From a bacterium (GTDB lineage: Bacteria > Desulfobacterota > Binatia > HRBIN30 > CADEER01), in contig JAHBUY010000004.1 of NCBI GenBank assembly GCA_019637795.1, positions 1 through 64,000 of the forward strand: 64,000 nt of DNA, read 5' to 3'. The position numbers and the translations under genes were made by a program. Below are positions 33,885 through 43,589 of this stretch, one piece after another (the stretch's first letter is position 1; each line of letters opens with the position of its first letter). Under the pieces are notes generated by a model that saw nothing but the letters and a program-made list of their open reading frames with translations, ran no database searches and was not told the DNA's origin.

Positions 33885-35141
33885 ATGAGCAAGGCACTGG
33901 GGATGCGCTGTGTGTGGGGCCTCTGCGGAGTGCTGGGAAGCGTCTTGGCGTTGGCCTCGGTGGCGCGGGCAGAAGTCTCGACGGATGTCAGCGGGTCGGT
34001 GCTGGTGTTCCCGAAGGTCGTCTTCGACGGCGGGCTGATGGTCGACAGCGGCAACGACGGCCGCGACACGGTCATCCAGATTTCGAACACCAGCAACAAC
34101 CTGGTGCACGCCCACTGCTTCTATGTGAACGGCGCCCCGGATGCGCTGGGAAATCCGCTCTGGCAGGTGACTGATTTCACCATCTGGCTGACCCGCCAGC
34201 AGCCGACCCACTGGGTCGCCAGCGAGGGCCGTCAGGTGAATCCTTCGGACAACTATCCTCCCGGCCAGAACGGCTCCGGTCTGGATCCGGGCGCGGTGCC
34301 GCCGGTTCCGTCCGGCTTCCAGGGCGAGCTCAAGTGCGTCCAGATCGACGCCTCGGGCACCCCCTTTGGCGGCAACAACCTCAAGGGTGAGGCCGTCATC
34401 CAGTCGGCGGACGGCGACGTCAGCAAGCACAACGCGGTCGCGATCCTGGCCAACCCGGACCTCGCTGGCGACTCGCCCGCCAACCAGTTGCTGCTGAACA
34501 ACACGCCGCAGAACGACGGCGAGTACAACGCCTGCCCGAACCAGCTCTACCTCGACCACTTCGTCGACGGCTACAACAACCCGGTCATCGCTGGAAACAC
34601 CTCGCTGAATCCGACCGCCTGCGCCGACGGCCTGTGCCCGATCCGCACCTACCTGACGCTGGTGCCCTGCTCCGAGGACTTCGAGAACAACGTGCCGGCC
34701 GACGTCACGGTCCAGTTCGCGATCGTCAACGAGTTCGAGCAGGTCTTCTCGGCGAGCACGACGGTCACCTGCTGGAAGACGACCCGCCTGGCCGACATCG
34801 ACGCGCCGACGGGTACCTGCACCGGCAACAGCGCCCCGTGCACCCGCGACTCGCAGTGCATCCAGAGCGGCCAGGGGTTCTGCAACAAGAACAGCGTCTT
34901 CTCGCTGGGCACCCTGGGTGGCGGTTCGGCCTTCACCCGCATCAGCCCGGTTGACCTCGACGGCGGCGTGATCGGCGTCGCCGAGGAATACATGTACAAC
35001 AACAACGTCGGCGCGAGCCCCGACATCCGCGTGGCGCGTGGCGCCTGGAACCTGCAGCAGACGGGGAATCGTTTCGATGCGACTGTGAATCTGCCGGGCG
35101 GGCCGGTGGTGGACACCATCACCATCCCCGAGAGCTTCTGA
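33885..35141 (+). CDS. Secreted paralog-family protein, copy 5 (first gene of operon B)
   Basis: The 418-residue exported protein has a signal peptide (GLCGVLGSVLALASVARA) and begins EVSTDVSGSVLVFPKVVFD. DTVIQISNTSNN, AHCFYVNG, LTRQQPTHWVASEGRQVNP, GELKCVQID, NNLKGEAVI, HNAVAI, YNACPNQLYLDHF and LTLVPCSEDF follow, then NEFEQVFSASTTVTCW and a Cys cluster (CTGNSAPCTRDSQC). It is closest to copy 2 in the first half. AAAGGAG lies 8 bases before the ATG at 33885; the reading from 33831 would place the signal peptide too far inside. Confidence 0.82.
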   Translation: MSKALGMRCVWGLCGVLGSVLALASVARAEVSTDVSGSVLVFPKVVFDGGLMVDSGNDGRDTVIQISNTSNNLVHAHCFYVNGAPDALGNPLWQVTDFTIWLTRQQPTHWVASEGRQVNPSDNYPPGQNGSGLDPGAVPPVPSGFQGELKCVQIDASGTPFGGNNLKGEAVIQSADGDVSKHNAVAILANPDLAGDSPANQLLLNNTPQNDGEYNACPNQLYLDHFVDGYNNPVIAGNTSLNPTACADGLCPIRTYLTLVPCSEDFENNVPADVTVQFAIVNEFEQVFSASTTVTCWKTTRLADIDAPTGTCTGNSAPCTRDSQCIQSGQGFCNKNSVFSLGTLGGGSAFTRISPVDLDGGVIGVAEEYMYNNNVGASPDIRVARGAWNLQQTGNRFDATVNLPGGPVVDTITIPESF

Positions 35142-35191
35142 GCGGCATCGGGTAAGTGGTGTTCTCCACGGGTGAGGAAAGGAGACTAGTG

Positions 35192-36595
35192 ATGAGCACG
35201 AAGATGGGGATCTGGCGGGGGGCGCTCGCGGGAGCGGTGGTGTTGCTGGCCGTTGGCACGGCGAGTGCGCGCGTCATCGACCCGACCGGCGTCACGACCA
35301 ACGAATCGGCGGCGATCGTCCTGTACCCGAAGTTGAAGGTCGATCTGAACACCTGCATCGCGGGCACCTGCTCGCTCAACGGCGCCTCGTGTTCGACGAA
35401 CTCCGACTGCCAGAATCCGGCGGTCGCGGGCGTCGACACGATCGTCCAGTTGACCAACACCTCGGAGTTCCTGACCAAGGTGCACTGCTTCTACACCAAC
35501 ACCAACAGCCACTGCAGCAACTCACCGGAGACGATCTGCACGGACGCCAACTTCCGCTCCGTCTGTCCCGCCGGCGGCCTCTGCGTGCAGGGCTGGCAGG
35601 AGACCGATTTCCGGCTGACGCTCACCAAGCGCCAGCCGATCTCGTGGTCGGTCAACCAGGGCCTCTCCTCCCTGCCTCTGGCCTCGACCCCGGGTCAGGG
35701 CTCGCCGCCGCAGTTCAACCAGGGCAGCATCCCGCCGGTGCTCGAAGTGCCGTTCACCGGCGAGCTCCTCTGCGTGCAGGTCGACGTGACCACCGAGGAG
35801 CCGACCGACCGCAACGACCTCAAGGGTGAGGCGTCGATCGTGAAGAGCGTCGGGGAGCGCATCGACGACGCGAAGTACAACGCCATCGGCATCAAGGCGA
35901 TCGAGGGACGCCAGGACGGCACGCCGGGCGTGCTGAACATCGGCGGCCCGGACGCCGAGTACGGCGTCATCAACGAGAACGTCGACCCGCCGTTCACGGG
36001 TTGCCCGAACGTCCTCACCGTCAACCATTTCTTCGACGGCGCCAATGTCATCACCCACCGGGGCGACCTCGGCTCGCGGGTGCGCACCGATCTGACGATC
36101 GTGCCCTGCCAGCGCGACTATCTGACGCAGACGGGCAACGAGCCGGGCGCGACGGTCCAGTTCCTGATCTACAACGAGTTCGAGCAGCGCTTCTCCACCT
36201 CGACCCGCGTCGACTGCTACAAGGAGACGCCGCTGTCCGACATCGACACCCGCCCCGGCCCGGCCGGCGACTCGTCGTCGATCTTCTCGGTCGGCGTCCA
36301 GGGCACCCTCACCGGCATGTCCCGCCTGCGCTCGGTCGCCGGGCCGAACGTCAACGGCTACGACGGCCGCACCATCCTCGCCCTGGTGGGCGAGAATTGG
36401 GGAGCCGGTGTGTGCTCGCCCCTGGGGAGCGCGGGCGCCAGCATCCCGCAGCCTGGACTCCAGCTCTGCGCCACGGATTCCGACTGCCCGCAGGGTTCGA
36501 GCTGCACCAACCCGTTCGTGGCGACGGCCGATGCCAACGTTCAGTTCCAGGGCTCGCGGCCGCAGGGCGATCGCATCCTGATCCCGCTGCCCTGA
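35192..36595 (+). CDS. Secreted paralog-family protein, copy 6 (second gene of operon B)
   Basis: The 467-residue copy has a signal peptide (GALAGAVVLLAVGTASA). It carries AIVLYPKLKVD, a Cys insertion (CIAGTCSLNGASCSTNSDC), DTIVQLTNTSEF, HCFYTNTNSHC, LTKRQPISWSVNQG and GELLCVQVD. NDLKGEASI, YNAIGIKAIEG, LTIVPCQRDY, YNEFEQRFSTSTRVDC, LSDIDTRPGPAGD and QGTLTGMSRLRSV follow. It resembles copy 1 most in the second half. The ribosome binding region AAAGGAGACTAGTGATGAG nearly repeats that of copy 5, so the duplication included the leader. The gap after copy 5 is 50 bases. Confidence 0.82.
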   Translation: MSTKMGIWRGALAGAVVLLAVGTASARVIDPTGVTTNESAAIVLYPKLKVDLNTCIAGTCSLNGASCSTNSDCQNPAVAGVDTIVQLTNTSEFLTKVHCFYTNTNSHCSNSPETICTDANFRSVCPAGGLCVQGWQETDFRLTLTKRQPISWSVNQGLSSLPLASTPGQGSPPQFNQGSIPPVLEVPFTGELLCVQVDVTTEEPTDRNDLKGEASIVKSVGERIDDAKYNAIGIKAIEGRQDGTPGVLNIGGPDAEYGVINENVDPPFTGCPNVLTVNHFFDGANVITHRGDLGSRVRTDLTIVPCQRDYLTQTGNEPGATVQFLIYNEFEQRFSTSTRVDCYKETPLSDIDTRPGPAGDSSSIFSVGVQGTLTGMSRLRSVAGPNVNGYDGRTILALVGENWGAGVCSPLGSAGASIPQPGLQLCATDSDCPQGSSCTNPFVATADANVQFQGSRPQGDRILIPLP

Positions 36596-36620
36596 TCTGA
36601 TCCGAAACCTGACCGGTCCG

Positions 36621-36656
36621 AAGGCCCGGGGGAGCAATCCCCCGGGCCTTCGTGTT
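36621..36656 (+). terminator. Rho-independent terminator of secreted-paralog operon B
   Basis: AAGGCCCGGGGG pairs perfectly over 12 bp with CCCCCGGGCCTT around the loop AGCAAT and is followed by CGTGTTTT. It starts 25 bases after the stop at 36595. Confidence 0.88.
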
Positions 36657-37164
36657 TTCAGGATCGGTCCCTCGACTCCGCCCCCGCCGCCGAGCGGTCC
36701 AGGTCGCCACCTGCTTGCCCCTCCGTCCCGCGCCACAGACGACTCGGCCATTTCCGCCCCAGGGCGCGCCGCGAGCGTCGCCCCTGCAACCGGCAACGGG
36801 GTACCACCGGCAGTCCCGTCGACGCGCCACCGGGGAGAGCGCCACTCCCCCCACCAATCAAGGTTGGGACCGGCGTGGGTGGGGTGTGAAACCACGCACG
36901 GGAGATGCCTCCCCTCGCCCGCTGGGCGCACGTGGAAGGCGATCGCCGGAGCCGAACAGACCATTGCCCTGTTGGCGTGCAATCAGGTTGGAAGGCACCG
37001 CCCCCAAGGCAGCGACCAGAGGGCTCGCTGAGAGCAGCCCGCCTCCACGCGGCTCGCTCCCCCACTCAGCGAGCGGAGGGCTTGGACTCCCCTTTCCGCG
37101 GTGCGCCGCGCGGGGCAGCGCGGAGCGGCGCGGCTCAGCCGGAGGAGCGAGCCCCCCGCCCTGC
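36657..37164. other. Non-coding stretch between operon B and lptD
   Basis: About 500 bases hold no gene I can support. Every open frame is rich in Arg, Pro and Ala, as expected for random GC-rich DNA. The segment 37040-37165 is rich in short GC palindromes such as CTCGCT/AGCGAG and gcgccgcgcggggc, resembling the REP-like spacer DNA seen in many GC-rich environmental genomes. Confidence 0.5.
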
Positions 37165-39534
37165 TCAGTACGCCTGGAAGCCGCCGCCCGGAGAGTTGCC
37201 CAGACCGGCGAGCGTGAACTGCGCCTGCACCTGCACCTCGTTGGGATTGCTGGTGTCGGTGACGCCGAGGTTGAGCGCCCAGCAGTTGCAGCTCGAGAGC
37301 AACCGCACGCCGGCGTAGTTCTCGAGAAAGGTGTCGGAGTCGATGTTGTACCGCATGGTGTAGAGGAGCGCGATGCGATCGGTGAGCGGCAGGGCCACCG
37401 ACGAGTCGACGAGCTGCAGGATGCTGTCGGTGATGAACCGGTACTCGACCGCGAAGCTGGCGCGGGTGAAGAGACGGCGCCGCCCGGCCTCATCGAACCG
37501 ACGGAACGGCTCGGTGAGCCGCAGACCCACCGTCGCCGAGGAGATGTTGTTCTGACTCGTGTCGTACGTGGTGTAGGCCCGTATCGAGGTGATCGGTCCG
37601 GGATTCACGCGCAGCGACAGATCGATGTCCGACAGATGGTCACCCGGCTTCCCGGGATTGGTCGGCTGCCCGGTCGTCGGATTGAGCTGTGAGGTCGGAG
37701 GGATGTCGCGCGACGGATCGTAGCTCTGCTGGAGCGCCAGCCGTCCGAGCTCGAACACCTCGCCGCGCTCGCCGTCCGTGGACGCCGCGGTCCGTCCGAG
37801 CAGACGCGTGGCGAATCCGTAGGTGATCAGGTTGCGTTCATTGATCCTGTCGATGCCGTCCCAGACCGGCAGGTTCGACTGGGTCACGTCCGGGATGAAC
37901 AGGTAGTCCAGCTCCGGCTCCACCGTGTGCTTGAGCTTGTCGAGCCCGAAGTACGGGAAGTCGAACACCCGCTCGAGTTGGGTGCCGACGGTGCCGTGCA
38001 GCTCGAAGAGCTCGCGGCTGTTGCCGCTCGGCAGGTCGATGTAGGGCCCGTCCACGAGATTCTGCCCGGTGAAGCCGCCGGCCATCTGGTTCTGGGTCAG
38101 CCCATACGCCGTCTCCCGGAACGCCGCGCGCACCGAGCCGAAGACCGACCGCCCGAGCGGCAGCCGCAGCTCGACCTGCGGCTTGAGGTCGGCGCGGACG
38201 CCGGCCAGGCCCAACGAGCGCTGGAAGTTGGTGAAGCTGCCGCCGAAGTCTCCCAGCAGGCCGAACCCGAGATCCTTCTGGCTGATCACGCGCAATTCGG
38301 GCAGCCGCTGGATGACCAGCGATTCGTTCTCGGTCTGGGTGATGCAGTCGTTGGTCGGCGATGGGGTGCAGCTCGGCGTCGGCGAGTCCACCGTCGGTCC
38401 CACCAGGTCCTGGTAGAAGATCGCTCCGGCCTGCAGTTGGGCGCGGCTCCACACCTCCAGCAGCCCCCCCTGCGAGGTCGTGAACGGCTTGGTGCGCAGG
38501 CTCACCTCCTCCTGCTCGTCGAGCGCGAAGGTGTTCATCTCGCGCAGGAACAAATCGTCACCCACCGCCAACACGTCGAGATACCCGGAGAGGCCATCGA
38601 TCTGCGGGATTCCCTGCTGATGGTGGCCGATGATGCCCCAGCGGTTCTCCGGGGTGTCGGGGTTGGCGCCCGGAGGCACCTTCACGTTGCTGGTCTTGCC
38701 GCGGAAGAACTCGTTGAAGTAGCCGAACTGGAACCGGCCCTGTGTCGCCTCGCTGAATGCGTACCGGTATTCGGGAATGACGCCGACCCGGAGCGACGTC
38801 TCGATGTCGCCGCTCACGGTCAGGTCCTGGTTCTTGTCGATCGCCCAGTAGCCGGGCTGGAGGAGCTGGAAGCCACGCCGGTTGGAGATGCCGACGCGCG
38901 GAAACAACAACCCGCTCTGCCGCTCCCGGAACACCGGGAAGGCGGCACGCGGCAGCCACAGCACCGGAACGTCGAGGATGTCGAAGGTGCCGCCCTCGAG
39001 CGTCCCGTAGCCGTCGACGGTCACGTCCAGGGTGTCGCCGGCGATGCTCCAGTCCGGCTTCCCGTCCTCGCAGTTGCAGGTGGTGAAGCGGCCGTTCTCG
39101 ATGCGATAGCGCTGCCCCAACCCCTTCTCGATGCGGTCGCCGCTCAACGAGTATCCGAGCCGGTCGGCGTTGATGTGCGCCCCCTGCAGCTCGCCGGTCT
39201 CGTTGTTCATGTCGAGGAAGATGGCATCGGCGCTGATCTGCGCCTCGGGACTGAGCAGCACCGCGTCGCCGATCGCCCGCGCCTCGCTGGTGCGGCGGTT
39301 GAACTCCACGGTGTCCGCCTGCAGCGTCGTGTCGCCGCGGCGGATGAGCACGTCGCCGGTCGCCGACAGGATCTCGCCGCGCTGATCGTAGTCGAGTGAC
39401 TGCGCGTCGATGGTGATCTCCTCATTTCGCGCCGGCTCCTCGGCGGCGACGCGCACCCCGGCGGTCGCCAGCGCGAGCAGCACCGCGGCGCCGCGAATCC
39501 ACCCGGCGGCGCCGCGCCCGCATCCCCCCTTCAC
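37165..39534 (-). CDS. lptD: LPS-assembly outer-membrane protein LptD
   Basis: The 789-residue protein has a signal peptide and an OstA/LptA-like periplasmic domain at about residues 38-160 (TIDAQSLDYDQRGEILSATG, DTVEFNRRTSEARAIGDAVL). A large beta-barrel rich in aromatic strands follows. LptD inserts lipopolysaccharide into the outer leaflet. Two CNC motifs, C153/C155 and C749/C751, lie where the E. coli protein has its inter-domain disulfide cysteines. The length matches the family. The GTG start overlaps the folC stop by 4 bases. Its presence shows that the organism is diderm and probably makes LPS. Confidence 0.9.
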   Translation of the reverse strand: MKGGCGRGAAGWIRGAAVLLALATAGVRVAAEEPARNEEITIDAQSLDYDQRGEILSATGDVLIRRGDTTLQADTVEFNRRTSEARAIGDAVLLSPEAQISADAIFLDMNNETGELQGAHINADRLGYSLSGDRIEKGLGQRYRIENGRFTTCNCEDGKPDWSIAGDTLDVTVDGYGTLEGGTFDILDVPVLWLPRAAFPVFRERQSGLLFPRVGISNRRGFQLLQPGYWAIDKNQDLTVSGDIETSLRVGVIPEYRYAFSEATQGRFQFGYFNEFFRGKTSNVKVPPGANPDTPENRWGIIGHHQQGIPQIDGLSGYLDVLAVGDDLFLREMNTFALDEQEEVSLRTKPFTTSQGGLLEVWSRAQLQAGAIFYQDLVGPTVDSPTPSCTPSPTNDCITQTENESLVIQRLPELRVISQKDLGFGLLGDFGGSFTNFQRSLGLAGVRADLKPQVELRLPLGRSVFGSVRAAFRETAYGLTQNQMAGGFTGQNLVDGPYIDLPSGNSRELFELHGTVGTQLERVFDFPYFGLDKLKHTVEPELDYLFIPDVTQSNLPVWDGIDRINERNLITYGFATRLLGRTAASTDGERGEVFELGRLALQQSYDPSRDIPPTSQLNPTTGQPTNPGKPGDHLSDIDLSLRVNPGPITSIRAYTTYDTSQNNISSATVGLRLTEPFRRFDEAGRRRLFTRASFAVEYRFITDSILQLVDSSVALPLTDRIALLYTMRYNIDSDTFLENYAGVRLLSSCNCWALNLGVTDTSNPNEVQVQAQFTLAGLGNSPGGGFQAY

Positions 39535-40832
39535 GGCTGCGCCGCTCCCTGGGCCGACGCGACGGGCGCCCCCGGCGCGACGCCCAGCTCATAGAGGGCG
39601 CCGATCAGAAACAGCGATCCGCAGGCCAGCACGACGCCGTCGCGCCCGGCGCGCTGCCGCGCCAGCCCCCAGGCGCGTTCGACGTCGGGCTCCGCCCGCG
39701 CCGCACAGGCGGCGGGAAATGCCGCCGCCACCGCCGCCGCCGGCGCCGCCCGCCGGGGCAGCGCTTCGGTGACGACGACGCTGCGGCAGAACGGCGCCAA
39801 TCGCGTCACCATCGCCGGCCAGTCCTTGTCCGCCATCACCGCGAACAACAGGTCCACCGGGCGCCCCCCGGTCAGCCCAGGCAGCGCCGCCGTCAGGCTG
39901 TCGATCCCGTCGCGGTTGTGGGCGCCGTCGACGATCGTCAGCGGCGCCCGGCCGATCACCTCGAGTCTCCCGGGCCAGCGCACCGACCGCAGCCCCTGGC
40001 GCACGGCCGTCTCGTTCACCGGCAGCGCCGCGCGCACGACCCCCAGCGCCGCCAGCGCCGTCGCCGCGTTGTCCCGCTGATGCGCCCCGCGCAGGCCGAC
40101 CTCGAGGTCGCGCAGCGTCCATCCCGCGCCGCGCAACGACAGCCGCTCCTCGCCCTCGACGCGGTAGTCGCGTCCCGCCGCCAGGACCGGCGCCCCCCGT
40201 TCCCGGGCCAGCCGCAACAGAACCGCCAGCGCCTCGCCGCCGATGCGCCCCAACACCACCGGCCGCCCGGGCTTGATGATGCCCCCCTTCTCGACGGCGA
40301 TCGCCGCCACGGTGTCCCCCAACCACTGGGTGTGGTCGAGGCCGATCGTCGTGATGACCGCTGCCAGCGGGTCGATGACGTTGGTCGCGTCGAGGCGGCC
40401 GCCGAGTCCGACCTCCACGACCGCGACGTCGATCCCGACGCGCGCGAAGTGAAGGAACGCCATCACGGTCAGGATCTCGAAGAAGGTCAGGCCGATCCCG
40501 TGCGCCAATGTCGCCGCCCGGACCTCATCGGCCGTCGCCACCAGCGCCTGGCGCGACATCGCGACGCCGCCGATGGTGATGCGCTCCCCGAGCTCCACGA
40601 GATGCGGCGAGGTGTAGCGACCGACGCGGTAGCCGGCGGCGCCGAGACAGGCGTCGAGCATGGCGGCGACCGAGCCCTTGCCGTTGGTGCCGGCGATGTG
40701 GAGCGCCGGGTAGGCCCGCTGGGGATCGCCGAGGCGGCGCAGCGCCAGCGCCACCCGCTCGAGCTTGAAATCCATCCCCTTGGCCGCCTCGAGAGCGTAC
40801 AGCCAGTCGAGCGTGCGCGGGTAGTCGGTCAT
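39531..40832 (-). CDS. folC: Folylpolyglutamate synthase / dihydrofolate synthase
   Basis: The 433-residue Mur-ligase-like enzyme adds glutamate to folates. The P-loop is HIAGTNGKGSVAAML at about residues 46-60. GLTFFEILTVMAFLHFA and VVEVGLGGRLDATNVI follow, with TTIGLDHTQWLGDTVA and the C-terminal-domain motif DGAHNRDGI. All core motifs are intact. It lies 145 bases downstream of trpA, where many proteobacteria have accD between the two. It is translationally coupled to lptD through a GTGA overlap. Confidence 0.94.
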   Translation of the reverse strand: MTDYPRTLDWLYALEAAKGMDFKLERVALALRRLGDPQRAYPALHIAGTNGKGSVAAMLDACLGAAGYRVGRYTSPHLVELGERITIGGVAMSRQALVATADEVRAATLAHGIGLTFFEILTVMAFLHFARVGIDVAVVEVGLGGRLDATNVIDPLAAVITTIGLDHTQWLGDTVAAIAVEKGGIIKPGRPVVLGRIGGEALAVLLRLARERGAPVLAAGRDYRVEGEERLSLRGAGWTLRDLEVGLRGAHQRDNAATALAALGVVRAALPVNETAVRQGLRSVRWPGRLEVIGRAPLTIVDGAHNRDGIDSLTAALPGLTGGRPVDLLFAVMADKDWPAMVTRLAPFCRSVVVTEALPRRAAPAAAVAAAFPAACAARAEPDVERAWGLARQRAGRDGVVLACGSLFLIGALYELGVAPGAPVASAQGAAQP

Positions 40833-40977
40833 CTATCGCTGCCGGTTGTGCCGTCCGCGGTCGCGGCCGACGTTGTCCTATACGCAACGCCGAAATGCCG
40901 CGCTACCGCGCCGGCTGCTGGCCGCACGGCTCCGGCTCGTGCGCGTCGCTGGTGCGGGGGCGGCGCGCGGGCCGCGG

Positions 40978-41796
40978 CTACCCGGCGGCGGGCGTGGTGC
41001 GCCGGCAGGCGCCCTTCAGCGCCCGAATGAAGTGGCCAACCTCGCCCACCAGACCGGGCGATCCGGCCTGCGTCTCGATGATGCGGACCAAGGCGCTGCC
41101 GACCACCACCGCGTCCGCATAGCGCGCCACCGCGCCGGCCTCGGCCGGGGTGCTGATGCCGAAGCCGACGCCGATCGGCAGCCGGCAGGTGGCGCGCAGG
41201 TCGGCGACCATGCGCTCGACATCGCCCGCGTCGATGGCCTTGCTGCCCGTGATGCCGGTCATCGAGACGAAGTAGACGAAGCCGCTCGCCTTTCGCAGCA
41301 CCGTCCGCACCCGCCCGGCATCGCTGGTGGGCGCCAGCAGGAAGATGATGTCCAGGCCCGCGGCGCGCGCCGGGCTCCACAGCTCGTCGGCTTCCTCCGG
41401 CGGCAGATCCACGACCAGCAGCGCGTCCACGCCGGCCTGCCGCGCGTCCTCGGCCAGACGCGCCGGGCCGTAGTGGAAGATCGGGTTGTAATAGCCGAAG
41501 AGGATGATCGGCGTCGTCATGCCGCCGCGCCGCAGCTCGGCGACCAGTTCGAGGATCTGGCGCAGCGACGTGCGGCGCGCCAGCGCCCGCAGCCCGGCGC
41601 GCTGGATCACCGGACCGTCGGCCGTCGGGTCCGAGAACGGCACCCCGAGCTCGATGAGGTCGGCCCCCGCCTCCGCCGCCTCGAGCAGCAGCGCCCGCGT
41701 CACCTCGAGATCCGGATCGCCGGCCATCAGGAACGGCACCAGCGCCGCCTCGCCGCGCCGCCCCAGGGCGGCGAAGGTATTCGCGATTCGGCTCAT
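40978..41796 (-). CDS. trpA: Tryptophan synthase alpha subunit
   Basis: The 272-residue TIM barrel cleaves indole-3-glycerol phosphate to indole. The catalytic Glu is in LIELGVPFSDPTADGPVIQ, the catalytic Asp region is VVDLPPEE, and the phosphate-binding segments are GITGSK and GFGISTP. The ATG at 41796 has GAGAGGGAG immediately before it and follows the trpB stop by 11 bases. The longer reading to 42051 lies inside trpB and is rejected. This is the last gene of the trp run. Confidence 0.95.
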   Translation of the reverse strand: MSRIANTFAALGRRGEAALVPFLMAGDPDLEVTRALLLEAAEAGADLIELGVPFSDPTADGPVIQRAGLRALARRTSLRQILELVAELRRGGMTTPIILFGYYNPIFHYGPARLAEDARQAGVDALLVVDLPPEEADELWSPARAAGLDIIFLLAPTSDAGRVRTVLRKASGFVYFVSMTGITGSKAIDAGDVERMVADLRATCRLPIGVGFGISTPAEAGAVARYADAVVVGSALVRIIETQAGSPGLVGEVGHFIRALKGACRRTTPAAG

Positions 41797-41807
41797 CTCC
41801 CTCTCCG

Positions 41808-43001
41808 TCAGAGGGTCACGCCCAGATAGGCGGCGACGCTGTTCATGTCCTTGTCGCCGCGACCCGAGAGATTGACGACGACGATCTGGTCGCGCCCCAT
41901 GGACGGCGCGACGGCGATCGCGTGCGCGACGGCATGCGCCGACTCGAGCGCCGGGATGATCCCCTCGGTGGCGGTGAGCCGCTGCAGCGCCGCCACGGCC
42001 TCGGCGTCGGTGACCGCGACGTAGCGGGCGCGGCCGGTGTCGTGCAGCCACGCGTGCTCGGGGCCGACGCCGGGGTAGTCCAGCCCGGCCGAGATCGAGT
42101 GCGCCTCGCGGATCTGTCCCAGCTCGTCCTGCAGCACGTACGTCTTCTTGCCGTGCAGCACCCCGACCATGCCGCCGCTGATCGACGCCGCGTGTCGACC
42201 GGTGTCGACGCCGTCGCCCGCCGCCTCGACGCCGGTCATCGCCACCCCGGCGTCATTGATGAAGGGATGGAACAGCCCCATCGCGTTGCTGCCGCCGCCG
42301 ATGCAGGCGATCAGCAGATCCGGCAGCCGCCCCTCCCGCTTCAGGATCTGCCGGCGCGCCTCGATGCCGATCACCGACTGGAAGTCGCGCACGATCATCG
42401 GATACGGGTGCGGCCCCATCGTCGAGCCGACCAGATAGTAGGTCGTGCGCACGTTGGTCACCCAGTCGCGCAGCGCCTCGTTCACCGCATCCTTCAGCGT
42501 CGCGCTGCCGCTGCGCACCGGGTGCACGGTGGCGCCGAGCAGCTTCATGCGGAAGACGTTGAGCGACTGGCGCCGCACGTCCTCGGCGCCCATGAAGACT
42601 TCGCACTGCATGCCGAGCAGCGCGGTCACCGTCGCCGTCGCCACGCCGTGCTGGCCGGCGCCCGTCTCGGCGATCAGGCGTGGCTTGCCCATGCGCCGCG
42701 CCAGGAGTCCCTGGCCGACCGTGTTGTTGATCTTGTGCGCGCCGGTGTGGCAGAGGTCCTCGCGCTTCAGATAGATCTTCGCCCCGCCCAGTTGCTCGCT
42801 CAGGCGGCGCGCGAAGTAGAGCGGGGTCTCGCGCCCCGCGTACTCGCGCAGATAGTCGCGCACCTCCTGGCGGAAGTCGCGGTCGCGCCGCAGCGCGCGG
42901 TAGGCGGTGTCGAGCTCGAGCAGCGCCGGCATCAACGTCTCGGCGACGTAGCGGCCGCCGAACGCGCCGAAGTGTCCGAGGCGATCAGGCAGTGCGGGCA
43001 T
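41808..43001 (-). CDS. trpB: Tryptophan synthase beta subunit
   Basis: The 397-residue PLP enzyme condenses indole with serine. The PLP lysine is in [13 protein letters not shown], the phosphate-binding GGGSNAMG loop is in [15 protein letters not shown], and [13 protein letters not shown] gives the catalytic region. The N-terminus [19 protein letters not shown] is that of a TrpB1-type subunit. Its start overlaps the trpF end by 17 bases. Confidence 0.96.
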   Translation of the reverse strand: MPALPDRLGHFGAFGGRYVAETLMPALLELDTAYRALRRDRDFRQEVRDYLREYAGRETPLYFARRLSEQLGGAKIYLKREDLCHTGAHKINNTVGQGLLARRMGKPRLIAETGAGQHGVATATVTALLGMQCEVFMGAEDVRRQSLNVFRMKLLGATVHPVRSGSATLKDAVNEALRDWVTNVRTTYYLVGSTMGPHPYPMIVRDFQSVIGIEARRQILKREGRLPDLLIACIGGGSNAMGLFHPFINDAGVAMTGVEAAGDGVDTGRHAASISGGMVGVLHGKKTYVLQDELGQIREAHSISAGLDYPGVGPEHAWLHDTGRARYVAVTDAEAVAALQRLTATEGIIPALESAHAVAHAIAVAPSMGRDQIVVVNLSGRGDKDMNSVAAYLGVTL

Positions 43002-43589
43002 TGGCGATGAACCGTTCCACTTTCTCCGGGTCCTTGATACCGGGCGCCGACTCCACCCCGGAGGCGACGTCGACCGCCGCCGGATGCACGGCGCGCACCG
43101 CGTCGGCCACCGTATCGGGCGTCAGCCCGCCGGCCAGGATCAGGCGCTCGTTGGGCACCCCGACCACCCATGCCAGCGGCACCCGGCGCCCGGTGCCGCC
43201 GGCCTGGCCGGCGACGTGGGCGTCGGCGAGCACGTAGTCGACGGGATACGCCGCGGCCGCGGCCAACGCCTGCGGGCCGTCGACCCGTACCGCCTTGATG
43301 GTCTTGCGGTTCCAGCCGCGGCACAGCGCCGCCGGCTCCTGGCCATGGAACTGGATCGCGGTCAGGCCGACGCGCTCGGCGACCGCGGCGATCGCGTCGC
43401 GATCGGCGTCGACGAAGATCCCCACCGTGCACACCGTTGGCGGCAGCGCCGCCGCGATCGCGGCCGCCGCCTCGACGGACACGCAGCGCGGGCTGCGCGG
43501 GAAGAAGTTGAGACCGATGGCGTCGGCGCCGGCGCGCGCCGCGTGCAGCGCGTCGGCCAGCCGGGTGACGCCGCAGATCTTCACCCGCG

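Noticed and set aside
37927..39399. 490-residue plus-strand open frame opposite lptD
   Set aside because: LptD domain motifs and barrel strands on the minus strand are clear. The antisense frame has biased Arg/His composition and no recognisable domain.
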